DNA of 64,000 nucleotides. Origin: Ottelia alismoides. Taxonomy: Eukaryota > Streptophyta > Magnoliopsida > Alismatales > Hydrocharitaceae. How positions within the stretch are numbered: the first letter of the stretch is position 1; each line of letters opens with the position of its first letter. This document shows positions 17,780 to 30,755 of this stretch, in pieces. Made by a program: the position numbers and the translations under genes. Where the stretch lies: the NCBI GenBank assembly GCA_037367405.1, contig JAZKJV010000686.1, positions 744,001-808,000 on the forward strand. Direction: 5' to 3'. The notes beneath the pieces are model-generated. The model was not told the origin of the DNA and searched no databases. It was given only the letters and a program-made list of their open reading frames with translations.

Positions 17780-19602
17780 TTAAAGATCATGAGGAGGACA
17801 AAGATCATTTGATAATGATCTAGCATCATCTTTCGGACATTTGTCTGTTGATGTGATCAATAGACTAATAAGAGATGAAACTTTACTTTGTCTACAGGTT
17901 CAAATCTTATATACTTGTGAATACAGTATTCAAAAGTAGAAATGTCTAATACACCCTTCCTTGGGAATGGTGTAAGATGTCAAGGTATTCAAAATCTCAT
18001 ACATATTGATGTATGTGAATCATCTATATCAGAATAAACATTATGGATATGTGATATCTATTGATGATTATTTGAGATATGAAATTTCTTTCCTTCACTT
18101 TAGAAAGCTTTGAAATATTCAAAGATTTCACAATTTTGGTTTTGAACCAAAGTCTGAAGGAAGATGAAATGAATTTGATCTAACCTAGGTAGCTTGTACC
18201 TACTAGATGAATTCGTGGAATACATTATAGAGATATGAATATTCTTTTTATCTCACTCCTCCTTATAAACCTAAACTCAATAAGTGTTGTAGGGAGATAC
18301 AATTGGATCATGTGTGACAAGATATGATCAATGATGAATATTAGCATAATTATCTATTAGTTTCTAAGGTATATATGTAGTAGAGACTACAATATATATC
18401 CTTAATGAGGTTCCATGCAAGTAATATGCAATCTGGCACTGGAGAGTGCTACTTCATTATGAGAATAAAGGATGGTATTGGATACCTACTTTATGACCTT
18501 GAGATTCTTAAAAGATCTCATCTTTGAGAATATGATTCTTATAGGATGACACTCTTGAGAATCAAGATGAAAATGAAGTAAAGGAACTCATTTAATCTTG
18601 ACATGATAATGAGGCTCCTGGAATCGTATATAAAAAGACAATTAAAGATAAAACACTAATACCTCTTCAAATAAGTTTGAAAATGGATTCCATGTGTCAG
18701 TTGAATCTGACAATGATCTAACTTCATATGATGAAGCTTCTAAAGATCATGACATGGAAAGATGGATGTTAGCAATAAAGTCTAAAGTAGACTTCATATA
18801 CAAGTGTTGTATATAGACCCTCGAGGATCCACCTATATGGGTAAGACCCATTAAGGTTTAAATGGATGTTCAAGAGAAAGAGGAAACCTGATGAAAAGGT
18901 AGAGACCTTCAAAGCACAGTTCGTGGCCATGAGCTGCACACCGAGGAGAAGACATCGCTTGCGATGAGACTTGCTCTCCAGTGACCTTGCTTTAACCCAT
19001 CATAATATTGCTAACCATAGCTACACTCAAATAAGCTTCTTGTAGTTATGACTTCAGATAAAATCTTGATAAATCATAATCATCATATGAAGCTTAGTGG
19101 GAGTGCCATTGTGTTCATCGTGCTAAATGTAGATATCCTAATCATTTGGAATGATCTAAGGATGATAATAATAAGTGTTTTATAATCTGGTTGTTCCATA
19201 CCTCGAGATATGATCTCAAGGATACCTCTTAGATCTTAGTTCTAAAGTTGTTTAGAAGCAAAGAAAAGAGGGTATTGGGACTGTCAAATTAATGGTATAC
19301 CTTGGACATTTCCATGGAAAATACCAAGAAAGGATTCTTTCCCTCAAGATATGGTACTGACCTATCTAAAGGATTAATACTTCAAAGAGTTGAGGATGTG
19401 AATACTAAAATTGCTTGCCCTTGTACATCAGTTTCGAGAATCCGAGTGTATGCTAGATGTGTACAAAAGCCAGATGTCCTCCATGTAGTGGGAGTAGTAA
19501 ACGATTGCTGATGCTACTATGGTGATTAAACACTTGATTGCAGTAATAACAATATCTTCAAAAGATGATGAAACTTAGAGTTAGTGATCTCAAAGTCTTA
19601 TC
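17780..19602 (+). pseudogene. Element D integrase and reverse transcriptase remnant
   Basis: Heavily decayed plus-strand copia pol. GHLSVDVINRLIRDE (about 17,835) corresponds to the GAG-pre-integrase block. IDDYLRYEISFLHF (about 18,060) is the integrase core around its second conserved region, and LTPPYKPKLN (about 18,255) is the TPPGTPQ-NG block. KWMFKRKRKPDEKVETFKA (about 18,860) is the N-terminal RT block (WVFK-K-----G---KFKARLV), and KKGFFPSRYGTDLSK (about 19,325) is the late RT block. Stops are frequent and the RT catalytic motif is not recognisable. The family pattern is Tork-like by eye. The longest open piece is 19,302-19,511. Confidence 0.8.
19598..19602. other. TSD of element C, left copy
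   Basis: ttatc directly before the TGAAGG end of C. The identical pentamer follows C at 30,377-30,381. Removing C joins the two halves of D. Confidence 0.9.
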
Positions 19603-22204
19603 TGAAGGATATGGTTAGATCCTTAAGAGCATCATGGAAGAATGAGAATCGCATCGTATGCGATCGGGAGCTACTATTCGCACTAGTTGCTCGATGCAAC
19701 GGAAATTAAAAAAAATTCATGCGACGAAACCACATGATCCAAGAACACTTCTCGAATCATTTTGTCTAAACCACAAACAAGTAATAGGATTATCTCTTGA
19801 AGCGTGGTTGCGATCAAGTCTCTAAACGAAGAGACCTCCTGTCTCAAGTCCGATCCGACGGAGGAGACGCTTGCGAGCGTGGGGATGAATCGCGTGCTTC
19901 CCGCAATCCATGTTGGTGATCCAAGCGGCGGATCTCCTGATCTCGACACATGAGATCCGACGTCTTCTTCACGAGCGAGGCGCACCGAAGGAGATGGAGA
20001 TCCATGAGCAAACGATCGGGCAACATAACGATGATGTTGCAGCAATAGAGAACTTCTCTAGGGCATCCATGGTGGACGGCCATGAGAGAAGAAGAGAGAG
20101 GGCTGACGTGTAGAGAGAAAAGAGAGAGAGAGAGAGACTTATGTTCTCATTGTGTAAAGAAGAGCAAAAGGAAGCCTCTCCTTTTATAATATTTTGGGAT
20201 CCATGGATCTCAAACCATGGGCAACACAAATCCAATGGCTCTCATTGATTTCTATTTCTATTAATGGCTAAGATTTGTGTTGGTAAAAACCAACAACAAT
20301 CAATTTAATTTAGATTAAATGTATATTGATAAATCAATATGATTTAATCTTAAATTAAATCAATCAAGCATGGAGATTATGGAATGAAGATTGCCTCCTT
20401 CCATAATATGGGATTTGGTGGCAATCTCATGTAATCTCATGAGATTACATTATTCCATGGAAATCTCCAAGATTTACAACAACACTTGTTGTAAATTATT
20501 CAACAAAAATAATTCATAATTATTTTGTGAATATTGCATTCTTGTCATTGGAAAATTGTGAATCACATTCACAACCGAAAATAAAATGTGAATTACATTT
20601 TCAATTAATCGTCCAATGTAAATCCAATTCACATCAACATTTAATTAACAAATGTAAATTACAAATAGCTCTCTCTTATATATTATAAATCACATTCATA
20701 ACATATATGATTAATATGGATAGTACTATCCACATTATTATATCCATGATAATTAAATCATATTTAATCATCTTGGATCTCTATTCTCATGTTTCCAAAT
20801 AATATGAATCACATTCACATTATTCACATCTTTTGATAATTAAATCACATTTAATTATCTAAGATAACTCTCCATATAATATGAATTAAATTCATATTAA
20901 TAATGATAATTAAATCACATTTAATTACCAATTTAATCAATGCTTGGATACATATATCAACAATGAAATTATCTCGAACTCTTTCAGGGATAATGCGCTT
21001 TCTCCACGAATACTTGGAGATAAGGACATGGCAATTGTATTGTTCCACATATAGTGACTTGGATATTGAGATCACATCTCAAATCCAGATCTCGGGCCTC
21101 CCATAGATGCTTGATTAAATCAAGACCGCAAATCTAATCTTCTTATTGTATCTGAATCATATTCAGATCAATGTCCAACATTTGGACTAAGATCATTTTA
21201 TTTCTCTACCGAGAGGAGTCACTAAAATCCAGACTCGTTTCATCACTCCCAAGGAATGGAAGCGTCATGGTTATACAACCGTTTATGATCACATCACCCT
21301 CAGGTATTCCCAATACCTGTACATCCTGCAAACTGGAAGACTCAGATAAACCCGAAGTATAAGATCAATTTTAGACTATCTTCTTCAGAGGTTTTATCAT
21401 TAAGTTTCTCATTCTATCATTGGGAGTCGGTATCAATCATATGCTTTCCAAAGCATAAATCATACCCAGGTGTTGATCATATACTTTCCAAAATCATATC
21501 AAACCTACAAATTCAGTCAAGCTTCCAAAGCAAAACGACCGTGCACAGAATTTGGTTCTCCCCAATATCTTATGAGTGAGCTCATGTCTTCCGATTCAGT
21601 AATGAATCTATATGATCCCTTCGAGAGATCGTATTACACATATGCCCTTATATACACACCAGCACGCTGGTGTATAGACCTTGATTAGGTCATCAACCAA
21701 TTGGTCTGCCAAATGTACATACTCAGACATATAGCAACACATCTGTCTCCGATCAGAGGATGTGTGCCTATATCATGACAGCATACGATATAGGACTTTG
21801 GTTATCTCGATCTCGTTACGTCAACTCTTTGACCTAACTAATCTGACACCTCCGAATCTCTATTCTTATGCAGAAGACCTACATCAAGAGGTCGGTCAGA
21901 TATCAGCCTAACTGAGAAAGGATTGCCATCTCCTACTCAGGCTGGAGATCATCTCTTAATAATCATTTGACGGTGCTTGATGAGTCCTCAATCTAACTCT
22001 TTAGATATTCATCCAAGCACCAGCATCTATGATTCAATAATTGAATCAACAGCTGTATGATCATCAAGATGGCCACTGTACATAACCCTAATTGTACTAA
22101 GGGACCTATTATGCAAATTATTTATTCTTCATTTCAGATCTGGGAATAATATTCGCAATAACATTTATTGCATAATGGCTCGCCGTGGGCTCGCATGTCC
22201 AACA
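19603..22204 (-). repeat. Element C 3' LTR
   Basis: 2,602 bp. On the minus strand it starts TGTTGGACATGCGAGCC and ends ATCCTTCA. TATA box at 20,190-20,181 (ATTATAAAAG), followed by a CT-rich leader around 20,120-20,145. GC-rich short frames at 19,683-20,235 are in the R-U5 part and recur in all three LTR copies, but they lack a conserved product. Confidence 0.9.
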
Positions 22205-22290
22205 ATCTCCAACTAGCCCGAAGAGCCATTAATGGGCTAATCATTTAAACCCATTAGTGGGCTTGCATGTCCAACAATCTCCCCTAGTAA
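22205..22290 (-). other. Duplicated polypurine tract and LTR start of element C
   Basis: On the minus strand the sequence GGAGATTGTTGGACATGC occurs twice, ending near 22,262 and at the true LTR edge near 22,204, separated by about 80 bases of otherwise unique sequence. Element D has only one copy at the same place (30,745-30,770). It is a short local duplication covering the PPT/LTR junction. Confidence 0.7.
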
Positions 22291-24800
22291 CAGTGCTTGC
22301 ATCCAATGCGAATGTTGCATCTTATGCAACCAATACTCAATTTTGTTATAGTATCCTTGACACTATAGCTCGATAATTATTATAACCAATATGTCCATAA
22401 TCATTACCAGAATACCTTTATTCCTAGAGATCTCTATCTCCTAAGGTATCAACAGTTAAGACCCTTATAGATCACTATCCACAAGGTCTTAAACTTTTGA
22501 AGATAAGACTTTGAGATCACTATCTCTAAGTTTCATCATCTTTTGAATATATTGTTATTACTACAATCAAGTGTTTAATCACCATAGTAGGATCAGCAAC
22601 TTAGTACTACTCCCACTACATGGCAGACATCTGGCTTTTGTACACATCTAGCAACACTCGGATTCTCGAAACTGATGCACAAGGGCAAGCAGTTTTAGTT
22701 TTCACATCCTCAAATCTTTGAGGTGCTATTCCTTTAGATAGGTCAATACCATATCTTGAGGAAAAGAATCCTTTCTTTGAAAATTTCCATGGAAATGTCC
22801 AAGGTATACCATTAATGTGATGGTCCAATACCCTCTTTTCTTTGCTTCTGAATAACTTCAGAACTAAGATCTAAGAGGGATCCTTGAGATCATATCTCGA
22901 GGTATGAAACAACCAGATTATAAAACACTTATTATTATCATCCTTAGATTATTCCAAATGATTAGGATATCTACATTTACCACGATGAACACAATGGAAC
23001 TCCCACTAAGCTTCATATGGTTTATGAAGATTTTATCTGAAACCATAACATTTGTGACTTCATCAAATCCAATATTACAACTACAAGAAGCTTATTTTGA
23101 GTGTAGCTATGGTTAGCAATATTCTGATGGGTTAAAGCTAGGTCACTGGAAAGCAAGTCTCATCGCAAGCGATGTCTTCTCTTCGGTGTGCAGCTCATGG
23201 CTACGAACAATGCTTTGAAGGTCTATACCATTTCATCAGGTTTCCTCTTTCTCTTGAAGATCCATTTAAACCTTAATAGGTCTTAACCATATCGGTGGAT
23301 CCTCGAGGATCTATATACAACACTTGTATATGAAGTCTACTTTAGACTTCATTGCTAACATCCATCTTTCCATGTCCTGATCTTTAGAAGCTTCATCATA
23401 TGAAGTTAGATCATTATTAGATTCAACTGACATATGGAATCCATCTTCAAACTTATTTGAAGAGGTATTAGTGCTTCATTTAAATTGTCTTTTTAGTTTC
23501 CGATTCCAGGAGCCTCATTATCATCTCAAGATTAAATGAGTTCCTTTACTTCATTTTCATCTTGATTCTCAAGAGAGTCATCCTATAAGAATCATATTCT
23601 CAAAGATGAGATCTTTTAAGAATCTCAAGGTCATAAAGTAGGTATCCAATACCATCCTTTATTTTCCTAATGAAGTAGCACTCTCCAGTGCCAGATTCCA
23701 TATTACTTGCATGGAATCTTATTAAGGATATATATTGTAGTCTCTACTACTTATATACCTTGGAAACTAATAGATAATTTTGGTAATATTCATTATTGAT
23801 CATATCATGTCAAACATGATCCAATTGTATCTCCTTACAACTCTTATTGAGTTTAGGTTTATAAGGAGGAGTGAGATAAAAATAATATTCATATCTCTAT
23901 AAGGTATTCCATGAATTCATCTAATAGGTACAAGCTACCTATATTAGATTAAATTCATTTCATCTTCCATCAAACTTTTGTTCAAAACCAAAATTGTGAA
24001 ATCTTTGAACATTTCAAAGCTTTCTAAGGTGAAGGAAAGAAATCTCATATTTCAAATAATCATCAATATATATCACATATCCATAATGTTTATTCTGATA
24101 TAATTGATTCACATACATCAATATGTATGGGATTTCAAATACCTTGACATCTTACACCATTCCCAAGGAAGGGTGTATTGGACATTTCTTCTTTTGAATA
24201 TAGTATTCACAAGTATGTAAGATTTGAACCTTTAGACAATCTAAAGTTTCATCTCTTATCAGCCAATTGATCACATCAATAGACAAATGTCCAAAACATG
24301 ATGCTAGATCATTATCAAATGATCTTCATCCTCCTATTGATCTTTAATGGTTTAATTTTCAGTATTATAAATTTTAATAAACCATTCATTAATTTTCTAA
24401 TTTAGTAGAGTCCACAAGATTTTAGATTACTATCTGAAATATCTCCATCATAACTCTTTATGATAGGTTTATTACATAATTCATGTTTATTTCCAACATT
24501 TAGAAATAAACAACGAGTGTATTCTAATATATAGAGACATTTTCTAAGACTAAGGGCTCTCCCACTGAAATTAACAAGTCCATCTATCCAATAGATATTG
24601 TTGCAACAATTGCATCAATATCCATGTGGATGACTATTAAACCTTAAAATCAAATTTTATAGTCTTCTAATACATATGCAACCAACAAGTGTCATTATAA
24701 GATTGAGATACAATTATTAGACTTTATCTTATCAAATAAGTAAGTCAATTATAACGATTATATGTAGATTATTTTGATGTACTATCTGATTCCTTCTCTA
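22290..24800 (-). pseudogene. Element C integrase and reverse transcriptase remnant
   Basis: Inverse counterpart of 17,780-19,602 and equally decayed. The late RT block KKGFF-SRYGIDLSKG lies at about 22,775-22,730 in the frame 22,828-22,616. RT N-terminal and integrase blocks follow at about 23,280-23,190 and 24,100-23,830. Frames are interrupted every 50-80 codons. The function would have been cDNA synthesis and integration in cytoplasmic particles and the nucleus; none remains. Confidence 0.75.
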
Positions 24801-27305
24801 AGGATTCTAGAAAGATTTGATAGTCATACTATCAACACATCAACTTATTGCAGTATTGGCATTCATCCAACTCTTTGGATGTCATATGGAAGTCACATAA
24901 TTACAATTAACTCCTTGACCTTTCTTCTTACTTGGGTCCAACCCATGCTTCCACTGCGCTGCTTTTATCTATATGCAACCATTGCTCAAGACAAAGGATC
25001 TCGTATGTCGAAATCAAAAATTTCAATATAAGAATATTTCAACATTTATACATGCTTCATTCAATTCATACAATATGAATATTCTGAAGCTTCATGAATG
25101 ACTAGAGTATAGATAGTAGAATGATGACACTCATCGTATCTACATCCATCTAAACTCTTAAAACATTAGTTCAGGTAGGTATTCAAACAATTTGAATACA
25201 ACATATCTTATAGAGCCACCATTCTGCATGATGTAGAGAAACATGTCTTTCATGATTAAATGTCGAGAGCATATATGCATGCCAAAATATCTTCTTAGAT
25301 TTTTATAAGGATTATTTGACAATTACGATCATCATCGACATGTCACTTCCAAAGTATATTTGATGAGAGATCAAGACTGTAGAGACATACAAATCCTAGG
25401 GTTGCAGTTCTATTGTCTATTCAATTATCATTCCTCATTATTATGAGGAAGACATGCACATTGCAACCACATACATTATATGTCCAACTGCAAGTATAAT
25501 ATCTTGATCATGGATCCAATCCATGATAATTTACTGGTTATTATTGAGTATAACATTGAGTGGGTTTAATGAAGGATTATCTGAAATAAGAAATTTGCAT
25601 AAATATATAAATATATATTTATATATATATATACATATTTTACTTTGATTTTGGAATTTTTATATCAAAGTTGTCTTTCCTTGTCAACATTGAAAGTTCA
25701 TTCCCATAATCACTTTCAATGTAAGATATATACTTACCATTATATCTCAAGCAAGATCTGGGATCTCCTTTCTTATCTTTGTTACATCCCATTAATATGA
25801 GAACATGTAACTCCGATAAAAAGAAGAGGGAACACATTCCGCCTTGCAAGTCCAACTTGCATCTCCCAATTCGGTCTTTAACACCCGGGCCCACCACCCC
25901 TAAGGTGATGTTGACCCGTCATTAATTGAACCAACCGTCAATAGGAATACAACTCGCTATGCGCAATCCAATATCGCCCCAATAATATGAGGACCCGATA
26001 TTGGGGTCACTACGCATACGTCCTTACTCTTCGAGAAGCAAAGAGCCCGATCCAAATGGATTGTATGCAAGATCTGTCACTTCGGACAAGCGTCTCCTAC
26101 ATACAATATCTGGCGACGGAACCCTTCGCCTTGACGGGAGACCATGGATGTCACTTATGTGATCCTCCATATCATATTCAAATTTTAATTAATTATCATG
26201 AATCGTGTTCACATAATTAATTCTTCCAAGGGAAATGCACATCTATTCATAATAGAGTGTTTTTAATTGAATATAATTAATTCAATCTCATTAAATCAAT
26301 TATCAATCCAATTCAATCAACAAACTTGTTTGTTTTTACTTGAATACATATATGGTATTATCTCAAAATACGTATTAATTCGAATTTTAAAAATTAGAAA
26401 AATACATATTGATTTCTCTGGCATTATCGAGTCCCTACTCGCTGTCATGGCCAGTACTGACAGAAGTGGGACAGACTGCAACCGGTGCGACTCGCTACCC
26501 CAATGCTTCCCGACTAGACACCATATCCAACTCAGGAAAAGATAATGCCAAATAGATCAATGTGTACTTGAGATGATCATCGGTTCTTCAACCGAAATTA
26601 TATCATATAGTAATAACCAAAACATTTTTGATTATAAGGAAATTTGCTAGACAAATTCCCAATCCTATTCAAGCAAGTTGTTTGTTGATTGTGTTTTCAA
26701 TTATGATCTAGATCAAATCTAATCAATTTATTGGTTGAGGTCAAGTCAATTAAGGAAATAATAATCATTAAATATTTCTCAAATATTTTCCATAATTATT
26801 TTATGAATTAATAATTAATTTCACTAATTGATAATCACATGGTTCTTGATTAGGAATGTAATTTCTGTAGTGACCCCTACTTACTAAAATTAGAATATAT
26901 CAATCAATTCAAATTCAAATTAGACAAAATCAGTTTCCAAAGTTTTATAATTTGATTTATGACAGAACCTAAGTGATATTTCACGCATTTATAGGCGGAT
27001 CAAAACAGTAATCAACTCATTAATAACGTTAAGATTCGCAATTCCCGCAACAGTGAATACATGTTCATTAAAACAACCATATCTCGAGCAAATAGAATCC
27101 AAATTACGTAAACTCAGATCCTATGGTTTCTTTATTTAATGAGAAAAAAATCCAAGTTTTATTTCCGTGTTTAAACAATTTAAACATGACCGAAAAATAA
27201 TCACAAAACAGAGATGCGAAAATGAAATGCGATAAAACTTTCGCAACCCTAACGAACCCAAGTCGTCCTAGGTTTACGGATCGTATTCGGAACCTCCGAC
27301 CTAAG
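24801..27305 (-). pseudogene. Element C gag region and 5' leader, decayed
   Basis: Between PBS and integrase. The frame 25,897-25,640 contains CNKDKKGDPRSC, a possible decayed CCHC zinc knuckle (C--C-K-GH---C) at the C-terminus of gag. A moderately GC-rich block at 25,860-26,160 has no recognised product. The rest is AT-rich with no long frame. 27,305-27,000 is the presumed untranslated leader. Confidence 0.5.
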
Positions 27306-27317
27306 GCTCTGATACCA
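27306..27317 (-). other. Element C primer-binding site (tRNA-iMet)
   Basis: TGGTATCAGAGC on the minus strand, an exact match to the plant initiator tRNA-Met complement, two bases inside the 5' LTR. It fixes the orientation of C. Confidence 0.93.
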
Positions 27318-27319
27318 CT

Positions 27320-30300
27320 TGAAGGATATGGTTAGATCCTTAAGCGTATCACGGAAATGTGAGAATCGCATCGTATGCGATCGGCAGCGACTATTCGCAC
27401 TAGTTGCTCGATGAAGTGGAAATTAAAAAAAATCATGCGACGAAACCACATGATCCAAGAACACTTCTCGAATCGTTTCGTCAAAACCACAAAAAATTAA
27501 TAGGATTACCTCTTGAAGCGTGGTTGCGATCGAGTCTCAAACGAAGAGACCTCCTATCTCAACTCCGATCCGACGGAGGAGACGCTTGCGAGCGTGGGGA
27601 TGAATCATGTGTTTCTCGCAATCTAGGTTTATGATCCAAGCGCCGGATCTCCTAATCTTGACACACGAGATCCGACGTCTTCTTCACGAGCGAGGCGCAC
27701 CAAAGGAGACGGAGATCCACGAGCAAACGATCGGGCATCATAACAACGACGCTGCGGCGATAGAGAACTTCTCTAGGGCATCCATGGTGAACGATCATGA
27801 GAGAAGAAGAGAGAGGGCTGACGTGTAGATAGAAGAGAGAGAGAGAGAGAGACTTATGTTCTCATTGTGTAAAGAAGAGCAAAGGGGTTCCTCTCCTTTT
27901 ATAATATTTTGGGATCCATGGATTTCAATCCATGAGCAACACAAATCCAATAGCTCTCATTGATTTGTGTTTCTTGTAATGGCTAAAATTTGTATTGGTA
28001 AAAACCAACAACAATTAACTTAATTTAGATTAAATGTATATTGATAAATCAATATGATTTAATCCCAAATTAAATCAATCAAGCATGGAGATTATTGAAT
28101 GAAGATTTCCTCCTTCCATAATATGGGATTTGGTGGCAATCTCATGTAATCTCATGATATCTCATGAGATTACATTATTCCATGGAAATCTCCAAGATTT
28201 ACAACAACACTTGTTGTAAATTATTCAAAAATAATAATTCATAATTATTTTGTGAATATTGCAATCTTGTCATTGGAAAATTGTGAATCACATTCATAAC
28301 CCAAAATAAAATGTGAATTACATTTTCAATTAATCGTCCAATGTGAATCCAATTCACATCAACATTTAATTAACAAATGTAAATCACAAATAGCTCTCTC
28401 TTATATAATATAAATCACATTTATAACATATATGATTAATATGGATAGTACTATCCATATTATTCATATCCATGATAATTAACTCACATTTAATCATCTT
28501 GGATCTCTTTTCTCATGTTTCCAAATAATAAGAATCACACTCACATTATTCACATCTTTTGATAATTATATCACATTTAGTTATCTAAGATAACTCTCTA
28601 TATAATAGGGTAAATTACAATTTGGGTCCCCATCTATGGGTCCGATCCCAGAATAGGTCCCGATCTTTAAATTGTAACGATTTGGGTCCCAGGACCATTT
28701 AGAAAATGGAAATTTTGGGGTTCATGACGAATATGCCCTTGTTGGGAAGGGAATGCGGGTTGGGTTCCAACTTTTAAACAAGGGCATACTCGTCATTAGC
28801 CCAAAAAAATCCTTACATTAATGGCTCTGGGACCTGAATCGTTACATTTTAAAGATCGGGACCCATTTTGGGATCGGACCCATAGATGGGGACCCAAATT
28901 GTAATTTACCCCATATAATATTAATCAAATTCATATTAATCATGATAATTAAAGAACAATTAATTACCAATTTACTCAGTGCTTGGATACATATATCAAC
29001 AAAGAAATTATCACGAACTCTTTCAGGGATAATGCGCTTTTTCCACGAATACTTGGAGATAAGGACAGGGCGATTGTATTGTTCCATGTATAGTGACTTG
29101 GATATTGAGATCACATCTCAAATCCAGATCTCAGGCCTCCCATAGATGCTTGATTAAATCAAGATCGCAAATTTAATCTTCTCATTATATCTGAATCATA
29201 TTCAGATCAATGTCCAACATTTGGAATAAGATCAGATTACTTCTCTACCGAGAGGAGTCACTAAAATCCAAACCCGTTTTATCACTCCCTAGGAATGGAA
29301 GCGTCATGGTTATACAACCGAGAGGAGTATATTCAGATTAATGCCGAACATTTGGAATAAGATCAGATTACTTCTCTACCGAGAGGAGTCACTAAAATCC
29401 AGACCCGTTTCAACACTCCCTAGGAATGGAAGCGTCATGGTTATACAACCATTTATGATCAGATCACCCTCAGGTATTCCCAATACCTGTACATCCTTCA
29501 TACAGGAAGACTCAGAATAAACCCGAAGTATAAGATCAATTTTACACTGTCTACTTCAAAGGTTTTATCATTAAGTTTCTCATTCGATCATTGGGAGTCA
29601 GTATCGATCATATGCTTTCCAAAAGCATATATCATACCCAGGTGTTGATCATATACTTTCCAAAAGCATATATCAAACCTACAAATTCAGTCAAGCTTCC
29701 AAAGCGAGACGACCGTGCACGGAATTTGGTTCTCCCAAATATCTTATGAGTGAGCTCATGTCTTCCGATTCAGTAATGGACCTGTATGATCCTTTGAGAG
29801 ATTGTATTACTCATATGCCCTTATATGCACACCAGTGTGCCGGTGTATAGACCTTGATTAGGTCATCAACCTATTGGTTGCCAAATATACATACTCAGAC
29901 ATATAGCAACACATCTGTCTCCGGTCAGAGGATGTGTGCCTATATCATGACAACATACGATATAGGACTTTGGTTATCTCGATCTCGTTAAGTCAAGTCT
30001 TTGACCTAACTAATCTGATACCTCCGAATCTCTATTCCTATGCAGAGGACCTGCAACAAGAGGTCGGTCAGATATCAGCCTAACTGAGAAAGGATTGCCA
30101 TCACCTACTCAGGCTGAAAATCATCTCTTAACAATCATTTGACGGTGCTTGATGAGTCCTCAATCTAACTCTTTAGATATTCATCCAAACACCAGCCTCT
30201 ATGATTCAATAATTGAATCAACAACTGTATGATCATCAAGATGGACATGGTACATAACCTTAAATGTACTAAGGGACCTATTATGAAAATTATTTATTCT

Positions 30301-30376
30301 TCATTTCAGATCAGGGAATGATATTCGCAGTAACATTTATTGCATAATTGCTCACTGTGGGCTCGCATGTCCAACA
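27320..30376 (-). repeat. Element C 5' LTR, with MITE and internal duplication
   Basis: 3,057 bp, longer than its partner because of a 294-bp MITE (28,618-28,911) and a ~130-bp tandem duplication around 29,198-29,452 (tattcagatcaatg...ggttatacaacc repeated). TATA box at about 27,905-27,894. It is followed by the TSD ttatc at 30,377. Confidence 0.9.
28618..28911. mobile_element. MULE-type MITE in the C 5' LTR
   Basis: 294 bp with nearly perfect ~45-bp terminal inverted repeats beginning GGGTAAATTACAATTTGGG. Flanking tatataata (28,609-28,617) and catataata (28,912-28,920) form a 9-bp TSD with one mismatch. The other two LTR copies (20,867-20,885 and around 32,085) lack it, giving a clear empty site. 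TIR and TSD length indicate a Mutator-derived MITE. It has no coding capacity. Confidence 0.9.
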
Positions 30377-30755
30377 TTATCATAAAAAGTTTAAGACCTT
30401 GTAGAAAGTGATCTATAAGGGTCTTAACTGTTGATACTATAGGAGACAGAGATCTCTAGGAATAAAGGTATTCTGATAAGGATTATGGACATACTGGTTA
30501 TAATAATTATCGAGCTATAGTGTCAAGGACATTATAACAAAATTGAGTATTGGTTGCATAAGATGCAACATTCGCATTGGATGCGAGCACTGTTACTAGA
30601 GGATATACAAGTGCCGTAAAAGGACTTGGCGTAGTCTCTTGGGAACAGAGTGACTGATCAGCTTACCTAGCTATTTTCTAAATAGCCTATGATTGTCACA
30701 TGAGTGTGGGTTTAAATGATTAGCCCATTAATGGCTCTTTGGGATAGTAGGAGAT
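30377..30755 (+). other. Element D 3' internal end and polypurine tract
   Basis: Begins with the second TSD copy ttatc and continues D's pol 3' end and untranslated tail. It aligns in reverse with C at 22,205-22,560. The tract gtaggagat immediately precedes the LTR start TGTTGG at 30,756. No recognisable RNase H motifs remain. Confidence 0.75.

Larger units (their letters stand above)
19603..30376 (-). mobile_element. Copia element C, full-length structure, nested in D
   Basis: About 10.8 kb, minus strand. 5' LTR 30,376-27,320, PBS TGGTATCAGAGC at 27,317-27,306 (exact plant initiator tRNA-Met type), gag and pol remnants 26,900-22,280, polypurine GGAGAT and 3' LTR 22,204-19,603. LTRs begin TGTTGGACATG and end CATATCCTTCA. 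TSD ttatc is perfect. All coding frames are broken. The two LTRs differ at roughly one base in ten over the first 200 bases I compared, so the insertion is old. Confidence 0.92.

Noticed and set aside
25860..26160. GC-richer block within element C as a possible captured host gene
   Set aside because: No frame longer than ~90 codons and no recognisable domain; it lies where the decayed gag should be.
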